NCBI RefSeq assembly: GCF_011682145.1 | Contig: NZ_WHJH01000013.1 | Location: 62,001 to 126,000 of the forward strand | Direction of reading: 5' to 3' | Source: Massilia mucilaginosa | Lineage (GTDB): Bacteria > Pseudomonadota > Gammaproteobacteria > Burkholderiales > Burkholderiaceae_D | DNA length: 64,000 bases | Shown here: piece after piece, positions 33,113 through 41,459 of the stretch | Layout: each line of letters opens with the position of its first letter | Position numbering within the stretch: position 1 is the stretch's first letter | Notes under the pieces: generated by a model | Told to the model about the DNA's origin: nothing | Databases searched by the model: none | The model's input: the letters and a program-made list of their open reading frames with translations, nothing else | Made by a program: the position numbers and the translations under genes

Positions 33113-34150
33113 ATGGCGGTAACGATCAAGGATGTGGCGCGGGCGGCCAATGTGTCGGTCGCATCGGTGTCGCGCGCGTTGAACGGCAGCGACACCGTCA
33201 CCGACGAGACGCGCGAGCTGGTGCTGGCTGCCGCGCGCAGTTTGCGCTACATTCCGCACAGCGGCGCGCGCAGCCTGTCGACCAGCCGCACCCAGACCAT
33301 CGGCGTAGTGCTGCCCGACCTGCATGGCGAATTCTTTTCGGAGCTGATTCGCGGGATCGACATGGCGGCCCACCGGCGCGGCCTGCATCTGCTGGTATCG
33401 AGTTCGCACGGCGACGCCGGCGAAGCGGCGCGCGCGATGCGCGCCATGAGCGGCCGGGTCGATGGCCTGATCGTTATGTCGCCGCACGTGGACGCCGGTT
33501 TTTTGGCCGACAACCTGGCCGACAGTCTGCCCATCGTGCTTGTCAATACGCGCGCCACCGGCCACGATTGTTCGGCCCTGGCGGTCGACAACCACGGCGG
33601 CGCGGCCGACATGGTGCAGCACCTGGTCGAGATGGGGCACCGCAGCATCGTCATGATCGCCGGCCCGGCCGACAACTTCGACGCCGAAGAACGCCTGCGC
33701 GGCTTTCGCGAGACCATGGCGCGCCTGCTGCCCGGCGCGCCGCCGTTCGAGCCTGAAGTGCTGCGCGGCGACTTCGGCGAGGAATCGGGCTACCGCGCCG
33801 GACAGCAGCTGCGCGCCCTGAAGCGCCTGCCGGACGCGGTGTTCGCCGCCAACGACATGATGGCCATCGGCTGCCTGTTCGCGCTGGGCGAGGGCGGCCT
33901 GGTGGTCCCGCGCGATATTGCGCTGGCCGGCTTCGACGATGTGCCGACGGCGCGTTTCGTCACGCCGCCTTTGACCACCGTGCGCGTGCGGATCACTGAA
34001 ATGGGCAGCCGCGCGCTCGAATGCCTGGCTTTTGAGATTGAAAACCCGCAGGGAACGAAAAAAACCGTGCAGGTGGTGCAAACCGAACTGGTGGTGCGGC
34101 GCTCGTGCGGCGCGCATGCGCAGGGCGTGACGGAAAACGGCAAGCGGTAG
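33113..34150 (+). CDS. LacI-family regulator of the glucan locus
   Basis: 345 residues. N-terminal helix-turn-helix IKDVARAANVSVASVSRALN, hinge region near residue 50 (SGARSLSTSRTQTIGVVLPD) and a periplasmic-binding-protein-like sensor domain (FSELIRGIDMAAHRRG, AVDNHGGAADMVQHL, AGFDDVPTARFVTPPLTTV). The gene lies at the divergence point between two arms of a carbohydrate locus and beside two sites of LacI-operator type, so it most likely represses both arms until an oligosaccharide inducer binds. The ATG at 33113 is fixed by the helix-turn-helix; the purine-rich GGGAGGGG is about 15 bases further upstream than ideal, implying weak expression. Confidence 0.92.
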   Translation: MAVTIKDVARAANVSVASVSRALNGSDTVTDETRELVLAAARSLRYIPHSGARSLSTSRTQTIGVVLPDLHGEFFSELIRGIDMAAHRRGLHLLVSSSHGDAGEAARAMRAMSGRVDGLIVMSPHVDAGFLADNLADSLPIVLVNTRATGHDCSALAVDNHGGAADMVQHLVEMGHRSIVMIAGPADNFDAEERLRGFRETMARLLPGAPPFEPEVLRGDFGEESGYRAGQQLRALKRLPDAVFAANDMMAIGCLFALGEGGLVVPRDIALAGFDDVPTARFVTPPLTTVRVRITEMGSRALECLAFEIENPQGTKKTVQVVQTELVVRRSCGAHAQGVTENGKR

Positions 34151-34180
34151 CAAACAACTATAAAACAAAGGGAGAAATGC

Positions 34181-37048
34181 ATGAAGATGAAAGCAGGCGT
34201 GCGCGAACTGCGCCGGGCATTGGTGGGACTATCGACGGTGGCCATGCTGGCCGCCGTGCCGGCGCATGCGCAGTTAAGCAGCGCCACCATCAAGGGACAA
34301 ATCACGCAGAGCGGCGCGCCAGCGGCGCCGGCCACGCTGGTCGTCGCCAGCAATACGGCCACTGGTTACAACTACCGCACCAGCACCGCCGCCGACGGCA
34401 GCTACGTGCTCACCGGCCTGCCGCCGGGCGAGTATGCGATCAAGGTCGGCGGCCAGAGCACCGAAAAGGTCACGCTGTCGATCGGCCAGACCGCGTCGCT
34501 CGACCTGTCGGTGGGCGCGGCCGACCCGGCCAGCATGGCGCAGGTGGTCATTCTGGGTTCGGCCCAGCGCCGCAACGTCAAGACGTCCGAGGTGGGCACC
34601 AGCGTGTCGCGCGCGCAGATCGAAAGCCTGCCGCAGGTGTCGCGCAACTTCCTCGCCTTTGCCGACCTGGCGCCGGGCGTGCGCTTCGATGTCGAGGCCA
34701 AGACCGGCTACGGGACCTTGCAGGGCGGGGCGCAGAACCAGGATAACGTGAACGTCTTCATCGACGGCGTCGGCCAGAAGAACTACATCCTGCGTGGCGG
34801 CATGTCCGGCCTCGATTCCTCGCGCGGCAACCCGTTCCCGCAATCGGCGGTGGCCGAGTACAAGGTCGTTTCGCAAAACTACAAGGCCGAATTCGACCAG
34901 GTCAGTTCGACCGCGATCACGGCGATCACCAAGTCGGGCACCAATCAACTGCACGGCGATGTGTTTTTCGACCGCACCGGCGCCAACCTGACCGCCCACG
35001 ATCCGTTCCAAAAGAAGAGCAAGGCAGAGGGCGTGGAACGCCCGCGCTACTCGCAGAAGCAGTACGGGGCCACGCTCGGCGGGCCGATCAAGGAAGACGT
35101 GATGCATTACTTCATCGCGTATGAAGGCAAGCGGATCGACACGCCGCGCCAGGTCGTCGCCCAGCGCCAGGACTTGCTGCCCAACGCCGGTATCGTGCCG
35201 TCGCTGCTGGCGCAGGCCGGATCGGCCACCGCCAGGTTCAAGGAAGACCTGGTGCTCGGCAAGCTGACCACGCGCATCGGCGAAGACCACCTGATCGAAC
35301 TGACCACCCGCATCCGGCGCGAGAACGACCTGGTGCCGGAAGACTTCAAACTGTCGGTGCCGGGCAACGAGAAGGACCGCAAGAACGACGAAACGCGGAT
35401 CGACCTGAAACATGAATTTTCGCGCGGCGACTTCCTCAATGAAGCGCGCATCGGCTACGAAAAATTCCATTGGAATCCGAGCGCGCTGCTGTCGACGCCT
35501 TATGTGAAGTACGTGGTCTCCCCGAGCAACGAGACCAAGAACGTGGTCGATGTGCTGTTTACCGGCGGCTCGCCGGATGCCCAGGATCGCATGCAAAAAG
35601 GCCTGTCGTTCAGCGACAGCCTGACCTGGACCGGCCTTGCCGGCCACACGATCAAGGGCGGGGTCAAGGTCAAGAAGGTCGATTTCAAGCTGTATGGCAC
35701 CTCGAACGCCGTCGATATCCGGCGCGAGATGATCGACAACGTGACCGGCATTGCGCAGGCCTTCGAAATATCGCGCGCACTGGCGCCGACCGGCGTGAGC
35801 TACACCGACCGCCAGTACGGCGTGTATCTGCAGGACGACTGGAAGCTGACCAAGCAGCTCGAACTCAATCTCGGCCTGCGCTGGGATTATGAGACGAATA
35901 TGCTCAACGACAGCTACGTCACCCCGAGCGACCGCGCGGGCCTGTTCGGCAAGCAGGACCCGCGCGCGGGCGCCCCAAGCGGCCAGACCTATGCGCAGTC
36001 GCTGGCCAAGGGCGGCGTGACGATCGGCGACTACATCAGCACCGGCTCGAACCGCAAGTCGTTCAAGGATGCGTGGCAGCCGCGCGTCGGCATGTCGTAC
36101 GATCTTTTCGGCGACAGCAATACGGTCATTTTCGCCGGCGCCGGGCGCGCCTACGACCGCACCATCGCCAACGCGGCGCTGGACGAACTGCAAAAGAACT
36201 CGCAGGCCGGCGGCGAGATCTGGCTGATCCGCAGCGAACACAAGCTGCCGTACACCGACCAGTTCAGCATCGGCGTGCGCCAGGCGCTGGGCGCATGGAA
36301 TACCGAGCTTGGCGCGACGGTCTCGCGCAGCCGCAACCAGTTCAACTGGTTCGGCGGCAACCGCGACGTCAACGGCGGCTGGGGCAACGCCAGCCCGATC
36401 GACCCGATGTTCAGCTCCGTGCCCGGTTACGGCACCCTGATCCTGGGCGATTTCATCTCGCAGGCCAAGACCTCGTCCGCCTACCTGAAAGGCGACAAGC
36501 CATTTTCCACCGCGTCGGGCTGGGGCCTGGCCGCGACCTACACCTACTCCGAGGGCGAGACCACCAACAAGGAGTGGAATAACGACATGTTCAACTGGAC
36601 CTACGGTCGTTATGCCCATTCGTGGAATCCGTCGACCACAGTCGAACGCCATCGCCTGGTGATGGCGGGGATGAGCGACCGCCTGCTGCCGTTCGGGATC
36701 ATGCTGTCGTCCAAAGTGACGCTCGGCAGCGGCCTTCCGTACCGCATTACCGATTGCTCCAAAGGCTTCGAGGCCTGCGTGTCGCGCAAGGGCGACGGCG
36801 GCTCGTTCCGCACGGTCGACGTGGCCATGGCCAAGGATCTCGGCGTCGGTTTCGGCAAGGTGTCGGTACGCTTCGACGTGCTCAATGTCTTCAACACGGT
36901 CAACTATGCCGCCTACGACGCCTGGGGCGGCGGGCCGACCAAAAACAATCCCAACTACCTTGGCGGCGATAACGTCAAGCTGGGAGTTCCGGGCGCCGTC
37001 ACGGGTCCGATGCGCACGGTAAAACTCAGCGCGCGCTACGCATTCTAA
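34181..37048 (+). CDS. TonB-dependent outer-membrane receptor with carboxypeptidase-like N-domain
   Basis: 955 residues. Signal peptide (LVGLSTVAMLAAVPAHAQ), then a CarboxypepD-regulatory-like beta-sandwich at ~35-115 (GQITQSGAPAAPATLVV, GSYVLTGLPPGEYAI), a plug domain (VNVFIDGVGQKNYILRGG) and a 22-strand barrel with a terminal aromatic (ARYAF). This architecture is that of the oligosaccharide-type receptors of xanthomonads, caulobacters and Oxalobacteraceae rather than siderophore receptors. No SusD partner is present. It should import glucan fragments energised by TonB. GGGAGAAA precedes the start 30 bases after lacI. The next gene starts 13 bases after the stop. Confidence 0.9.
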   Translation: MKMKAGVRELRRALVGLSTVAMLAAVPAHAQLSSATIKGQITQSGAPAAPATLVVASNTATGYNYRTSTAADGSYVLTGLPPGEYAIKVGGQSTEKVTLSIGQTASLDLSVGAADPASMAQVVILGSAQRRNVKTSEVGTSVSRAQIESLPQVSRNFLAFADLAPGVRFDVEAKTGYGTLQGGAQNQDNVNVFIDGVGQKNYILRGGMSGLDSSRGNPFPQSAVAEYKVVSQNYKAEFDQVSSTAITAITKSGTNQLHGDVFFDRTGANLTAHDPFQKKSKAEGVERPRYSQKQYGATLGGPIKEDVMHYFIAYEGKRIDTPRQVVAQRQDLLPNAGIVPSLLAQAGSATARFKEDLVLGKLTTRIGEDHLIELTTRIRRENDLVPEDFKLSVPGNEKDRKNDETRIDLKHEFSRGDFLNEARIGYEKFHWNPSALLSTPYVKYVVSPSNETKNVVDVLFTGGSPDAQDRMQKGLSFSDSLTWTGLAGHTIKGGVKVKKVDFKLYGTSNAVDIRREMIDNVTGIAQAFEISRALAPTGVSYTDRQYGVYLQDDWKLTKQLELNLGLRWDYETNMLNDSYVTPSDRAGLFGKQDPRAGAPSGQTYAQSLAKGGVTIGDYISTGSNRKSFKDAWQPRVGMSYDLFGDSNTVIFAGAGRAYDRTIANAALDELQKNSQAGGEIWLIRSEHKLPYTDQFSIGVRQALGAWNTELGATVSRSRNQFNWFGGNRDVNGGWGNASPIDPMFSSVPGYGTLILGDFISQAKTSSAYLKGDKPFSTASGWGLAATYTYSEGETTNKEWNNDMFNWTYGRYAHSWNPSTTVERHRLVMAGMSDRLLPFGIMLSSKVTLGSGLPYRITDCSKGFEACVSRKGDGGSFRTVDVAMAKDLGVGFGKVSVRFDVLNVFNTVNYAAYDAWGGGPTKNNPNYLGGDNVKLGVPGAVTGPMRTVKLSARYAF

Positions 37049-37061
37049 TGAAGGGAAGTCG

Positions 37062-38486
37062 ATGAGAAAACGCTTGATGCCGATGGCCGCGCTGGTTGGC
37101 GCCATCGCGACGATGCCGCTGGCGCCGGTCCATGCCGCCGCCGCCGATCCTGGGCCGGCGGCGGCGCTGCTGGACGACCTGTCCGAACGCACCTTCCGCT
37201 TTTTCTGGGAGACTGCGAATCCGGCCAATGGCCTGGTGCCGGACCGCTATCCGTCGCCGTCGTTCTCGAGCATCGCGGCGGTGGGCTTCGGGCTGACCGC
37301 CTATCCGATCGGCATCGAGCGTGGCTACATCACGCGCGCGCAGGCGCGCGAGCGGGTGCTGACCACCCTGCGTTTCTTCCGCAATGCGCCGCAAGGCAAG
37401 CAGGCGCAGGGCATGAGCGGCTACAAGGGCTTTTTCTATCACTTCCTGGACATGAAAACCGGCGCGCGCAGTTCCAATTCGGAGCTCTCGACCGTGGACA
37501 CGGCCCTCTTGATTGCCGGCGTGCTGCACATGCAGTCGTATTTCGACGGCGCCGGCGAACAGGAGGCCGAAATCCGCCGCCTGGCCGATGAACTGTACCG
37601 GCGCATCGACTGGCAGTGGGCGCAGGCGCGCCCTCCGGCCATCGTGCTTGGCTGGCATCCGGAAACCGGCATGCTGCCCTACGACTGGCGCGGCTATAAC
37701 GAAGCGATGCTGGTGTACGTGCTGGCGCTGGCCTCGCCCACCCACCCGGTCGACCCGAAGGCGTGGGACGAGTGGACCAGCACCTACGACAAGACCTGGG
37801 GTACCTCGTGGGGCCAGGAACACCTGGCGTTCGCCCCGCACTTCGGGCACCAGTATTCGCACGTCTGGATCGATTTCCGCGGCATCCAGGATGCCTACAT
37901 GCGCAAGCGCGGCATCGACTATTTTGAAAACAGCCGGCGCGCCACCTACGCGCAGCAGGCCTACGCCATCGCCAATCCGCTCGGCTGCAAGGGCTATGGC
38001 GCCAAATTGTGGGGCGTGACGGCCAGCGACGGCCCGGCCGACGCCACCGTCACCGACGGCGGCAAGCGGCGCAAGTTCCGCAGCTACGCCGGGCGCGGCA
38101 TGGGCAAGGAACACTATGACGACTGCACCATCGCCCCGACCGGCGCGGCGGCGTCGATCGCCTTCGCGCCGGAGATCGCCATTCCCGCCATCACCGACAT
38201 GCACACGCGTTACGGCAAGCAGATCTACGGCAAATACGGCTTCCTCGACGCCTTCAATCCGAGCTTCGACTTCGGCATCAAGCTGGCCAACGGGCGGCGC
38301 GTGCCGGGCTTCGGCTGGATCGACACCGACTACCTGGGGATCGACCAGGGCCCGATCCTGGCCATGATCGCCAACCACCGCGACGAATCGGTGTGGCGCG
38401 TCATGCGCGGCAATCCGGTGATCCGCACCGGCTTGCGCAAAGCCGGATTTTCGGGCGGGTGGCTCGAGACGGAGGCCAGGCCATGA
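37062..38486 (+). CDS. Secreted GH144-type endo-beta-1,2-glucanase
   Basis: 474 residues. Signal peptide (PMAALVGAIATMPLAPVHAA). The mature part is a single alpha-barrel of the glucoamylase-like domain family (Pfam PF10091) that defines GH144: RTFRFFWETANPANGLVPDR at the start, SSIAAVGFGLTAYPIG, NSELSTVDTALLIAGVLH, MLPYDWRGYNEAMLVYVLA, FGHQYSHVWIDFRGIQD, and GWIDTDYLGIDQGPILAMI near the end. Characterised GH144 enzymes cut linear beta-1,2-glucan to sophoro-oligosaccharides. The relative in cyclic-glucan synthases (GH189 region) is a transglycosylase, so that is the main alternative, but this is a free secreted protein in a catabolic locus. ATGA overlaps the binding-protein gene. Confidence 0.85.
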   Translation: MRKRLMPMAALVGAIATMPLAPVHAAAADPGPAAALLDDLSERTFRFFWETANPANGLVPDRYPSPSFSSIAAVGFGLTAYPIGIERGYITRAQARERVLTTLRFFRNAPQGKQAQGMSGYKGFFYHFLDMKTGARSSNSELSTVDTALLIAGVLHMQSYFDGAGEQEAEIRRLADELYRRIDWQWAQARPPAIVLGWHPETGMLPYDWRGYNEAMLVYVLALASPTHPVDPKAWDEWTSTYDKTWGTSWGQEHLAFAPHFGHQYSHVWIDFRGIQDAYMRKRGIDYFENSRRATYAQQAYAIANPLGCKGYGAKLWGVTASDGPADATVTDGGKRRKFRSYAGRGMGKEHYDDCTIAPTGAAASIAFAPEIAIPAITDMHTRYGKQIYGKYGFLDAFNPSFDFGIKLANGRRVPGFGWIDTDYLGIDQGPILAMIANHRDESVWRVMRGNPVIRTGLRKAGFSGGWLETEARP

Positions 38487-39757
38487 ATTTGCGGCGGCGC
38501 CACTGGGTCGCCGGTTCGGCGCTGGCGCTGCTGCTGGCCGGCTGCGAGCGGCGCAAGGACGGCCCGGTGGAGCTGCGCCTGTGGGCCATGGGGCGCGAGG
38601 GCGAAGTAGTCAAGGAACTGCTGGCCGACTTCGAAAAGATCAACCCCGGCATCCGCATCAAGGTGCAGCAGCTGCCGTGGCTGTCGGCCCAGGAAAAACT
38701 GCTGACCGCTTTCGCCGGCGACGTCACGCCCGACCTGTGCCAGCTCGGGAACACGTGGATACCGCAGTTCGCGGCGCTGGGCGCGATCGAGCCGCTGGGC
38801 GACCGTATCGACCGTGCCGGCGGCGTCATGAGCGCCGACTATTTTCCCGGCATCTGGGCCTCGAACCAGATCGACGCCCGCTTGTTCGGCGTGCCCTGGT
38901 ATGTCGACACGCGCCTGATTTACTACCGCAAGGACCTGCTGCTTGAAGCCGGCGTTGCCAAGCCGCCCGCCAGCTGGGCCGAATGGCTTGAGGCCATGCG
39001 CGCGGTCAAGCAGCGCAGCCCGCAGAACTACGGCGTGCTGCTGCCGCTGAACGAATACGAACAACTGCTCTCGCTGGCGCTGCAGCAGGATGCGCCGCTG
39101 CTGCGCGAAGGAGGGCGCTTCGGCGACTTCCGCCATGCCGATTTCCGCGCCACCTTGCAGTTTTACCTCGACATCTTCAAAGCCGGACTGGCGCCGCGCC
39201 TGTCGGCCACCGCCATTTCGAACGTGTGGGATGAATTCGCCAAGGGCTTGTTTACCTTCTATATCTCGGGCCCGTGGAATATCGGCGAATTCAAGCGCCG
39301 CCTTCCGCCCGACAAACAGCACACCTGGATGACCGCGCCTCTTCCCGGACCGCACGGCCCAGGCGCCTCGGTGGCCGGCGGCGCCAGCCTGGTCGTGTTC
39401 AAGGCGTCGCAGCATAAGGAAGAAGCGTGGAAGGTGATCGAGTACCTGTCGCAGCCGGAGGTGCAGCGGCGCTTCTACCAGATCACCGGCAACCTGCCGC
39501 CGCGCCGCAGCGCGTGGGCCGACCCGGCGCTGCGGGGCGACCCGTATTCGGCGGCTTTTCGCGAGCAGTTAGAGCGCGCCAAGTCGCCGCCCAAGGTGCC
39601 CGAATGGGAGCGCATCGGCACCGAAATGCGCATCGTGACCGAGGCGCTGGTGGCGGGCCGCATGACGGTCGAGCAGGCCGTGACGGAGCTCGACGCGCGC
39701 ACCGACCGCATCCTCGAAAAACGCCGCTGGATGCTCGACCAGCGGGGCAGGGCATGA
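38483..39757 (+). CDS. ABC sugar-binding lipoprotein
   Basis: 424 residues. Lipoprotein signal with lipobox LLAGC (Cys21). Family-1 extracellular solute-binding fold: VELRLWAMGREGEVVKELL, LPWLSAQEKLLTAFAGD, DARLFGVPWYVDTRLIYYRKD and TFYISGPWNIGEF. It should deliver an oligosaccharide in the periplasm to the two permeases encoded next. Start and stop overlap both neighbours (ATGA), so expression is tightly coupled. The locus suggests sophorose or short sophoro-oligosaccharides as ligand, by analogy with the Listeria binding protein linked to a 1,2-beta-oligoglucan phosphorylase. Confidence 0.9.
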   Translation: MNLRRRHWVAGSALALLLAGCERRKDGPVELRLWAMGREGEVVKELLADFEKINPGIRIKVQQLPWLSAQEKLLTAFAGDVTPDLCQLGNTWIPQFAALGAIEPLGDRIDRAGGVMSADYFPGIWASNQIDARLFGVPWYVDTRLIYYRKDLLLEAGVAKPPASWAEWLEAMRAVKQRSPQNYGVLLPLNEYEQLLSLALQQDAPLLREGGRFGDFRHADFRATLQFYLDIFKAGLAPRLSATAISNVWDEFAKGLFTFYISGPWNIGEFKRRLPPDKQHTWMTAPLPGPHGPGASVAGGASLVVFKASQHKEEAWKVIEYLSQPEVQRRFYQITGNLPPRRSAWADPALRGDPYSAAFREQLERAKSPPKVPEWERIGTEMRIVTEALVAGRMTVEQAVTELDARTDRILEKRRWMLDQRGRA

Positions 39758-40632
39758 AGAGCGGCCGCGCCGCATGGTGGATGGTGGGGCCGCCGCTGCT
39801 GGTGATCGGCGTGTTTTTCTTCTTGCCGGTGGCCGCCGCGCTGGCGATGAGCATGACCGACTTCGACCTGTACGCGCTGGCGGACCTGAAAAACCTGCGC
39901 TTCATCGGTTTGGCCAATTATGCGGAACTGCTGCAAACGCCGCTGTTCTGGAAGGCGCTGGGGAACACGCTGTTCTTCGTGGTGGTCGGCGTGCCGCTCT
40001 CGATCGCCGCCTCGCTCGGCGCGGCGCTGCTGCTCAACTCGCAGCTGGCGTGGTTCAAGCCGCTGTTTCGTACCGCCTTCTTCGCGCCGGTGGTCACGTC
40101 GATGGTCGCCGTCGCCGTCATCTGGCGCTATCTGTACCACTCGCGCTATGGCTTCATCAACTACGGGCTCGATCTGGTGGGGCTGGCGCCGGTGGACTGG
40201 CTGGGCGACCCGCGCTTTGCGATGCCCTCGATTATCCTGTTCGCGGTCTGGAAGAACTTCGGCTACAACATGATCATCTTCCTGGCCGGCCTGCAAAGCA
40301 TCCCGGGTGACTTGTACGAGGCGGCCGAACTCGATGGCGCGCGCAGCGTGGCCATGCTGCGCCATATCACCCTGCCGGCGCTGGCGCCGACCATGTTCAT
40401 GGTCAGCATCCTCACCATGGCCGGCTACTTCCAGCTGTTCGCCGAACCGTACATGATGACCGAAGGCGGGCCGCTGCAAAGCACCGTCAGCGTGTTGTAC
40501 TTCATGTACGAGCAGGGCTTCAAATGGTGGAACCTGGGCAGCGCCACGGCGGTCGCCTTCATCCTGTTCCTGCTGATGTTCGGCGTCACCATGCTGCAGA
40601 TGCGCGTGGCCGGCCGGGGGCTGGAACAATGA
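39754..40632 (+). CDS. ABC sugar transporter permease 1 (MalF type)
   Basis: 292 residues with six membrane segments, the first at VGPPLLVIGVFFFLPVAAAL. The EAA loop that docks on the ATPase reads YEAAELDGARSVAMLRHITL. It is in the middle of the operon, overlapping both neighbours by 4 bases. It forms the inner-membrane channel with permease 2; the ATPase partner is encoded at 27979-29097 on the opposite arm. Confidence 0.93.
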   Translation: MKSGRAAWWMVGPPLLVIGVFFFLPVAAALAMSMTDFDLYALADLKNLRFIGLANYAELLQTPLFWKALGNTLFFVVVGVPLSIAASLGAALLLNSQLAWFKPLFRTAFFAPVVTSMVAVAVIWRYLYHSRYGFINYGLDLVGLAPVDWLGDPRFAMPSIILFAVWKNFGYNMIIFLAGLQSIPGDLYEAAELDGARSVAMLRHITLPALAPTMFMVSILTMAGYFQLFAEPYMMTEGGPLQSTVSVLYFMYEQGFKWWNLGSATAVAFILFLLMFGVTMLQMRVAGRGLEQ

Positions 40633-41459
40633 GCGCGCACGGCACCATGCCGCGCCGCCTGTGGGTCAATGCGCTGTTGGTGCTGTGCGCGCTGCTGGCC
40701 ATGTTTCCGCTGCTGTGGATGACGTCCGTCTCGTTCATGGCGCACGGCGAAGCGAGCCACTTCCCGCCGCCGCTGCTGCCGCGCCAGGCCACGCTGGCCA
40801 ATTACCTGGAGCTGTTCGCGCAGGCCGGCATCGGGCGCTACTTCCTCAACAGCCTGATGCTGGCGCTGGCCGCGACCCTGCTGTCGCTGGCCTTCAACGT
40901 GGGCGCCGGCTACGCGTTCGCCAAGCTGCGCTTCGCGGGGCGCGACCGCATCTTCAAGCTGCTGCTGGGGGCCCTGGTCATTCCCGGGCAGGTGGCCATG
41001 CTGCCGCTGTTTCTGATCATGAAGCAGATGGGGCTTGTGAATACCTACGTCGGCGTGCTGGTGCCGGCGGCGGCCAGCATCTTCGGGATCTTTCTGGTGC
41101 GCCAGTATGCGCTGACCATTCCCGACGCGCTGCTCGAAGCGGCGCGGCTCGATGGTGCCAGCGAGTTCCGCATCTTTCGCTCGATCGTGCTGCCGCTGCT
41201 GGCGCCGATCCTGGTGACGCTGGCGATCTTCAGCTTTCTGGGCAGCTGGAACGACTTCATGTGGCCGTTGATCGTCCTCACCGACAAGGACCTCTACACC
41301 TTGCCGGTGGCGCTGGCGTCGCTCTCGCGCGAGCATGTGCAGGATAACGAAATGATGATGGCCGGCTCGGTGCTGACCATCCTGCCGGTGCTGCTGTTGT
41401 TCCTGGTGCTGCAGCGCTATTACATACAGGGCCTGCTGGTGGGGAGCGTGAAGGGATGA
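40629..41459 (+). CDS. ABC sugar transporter permease 2 (MalG type)
   Basis: 276 residues with six membrane segments (starts LWVNALLVLCALLAMFPLLW, ends ILPVLLLFLVLQRYYIQGLL). The EAA loop is LEAARLDGASEFRIFRSIVL and the typical late segment SWNDFMWPLIVL is present. The terminal GLLVGSVKG is a hallmark of MalG-type sugar permeases. Its TGA overlaps the ATG of the large secreted protein gene. Confidence 0.93.
   Translation: MSAHGTMPRRLWVNALLVLCALLAMFPLLWMTSVSFMAHGEASHFPPPLLPRQATLANYLELFAQAGIGRYFLNSLMLALAATLLSLAFNVGAGYAFAKLRFAGRDRIFKLLLGALVIPGQVAMLPLFLIMKQMGLVNTYVGVLVPAAASIFGIFLVRQYALTIPDALLEAARLDGASEFRIFRSIVLPLLAPILVTLAIFSFLGSWNDFMWPLIVLTDKDLYTLPVALASLSREHVQDNEMMMAGSVLTILPVLLLFLVLQRYYIQGLLVGSVKG

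Noticed and set aside
34274-37228. A ~984-codon open frame antisense to the TonB receptor
   Set aside because: The plus-strand product has signal, plug and barrel features; the antisense one has none.
37062-38486. Calling the GH144-type protein a starch glucoamylase
   Set aside because: The name glucoamylase-like attaches to this domain family for historical reasons; the sequence lacks GH15 motifs and the locus has no starch genes.
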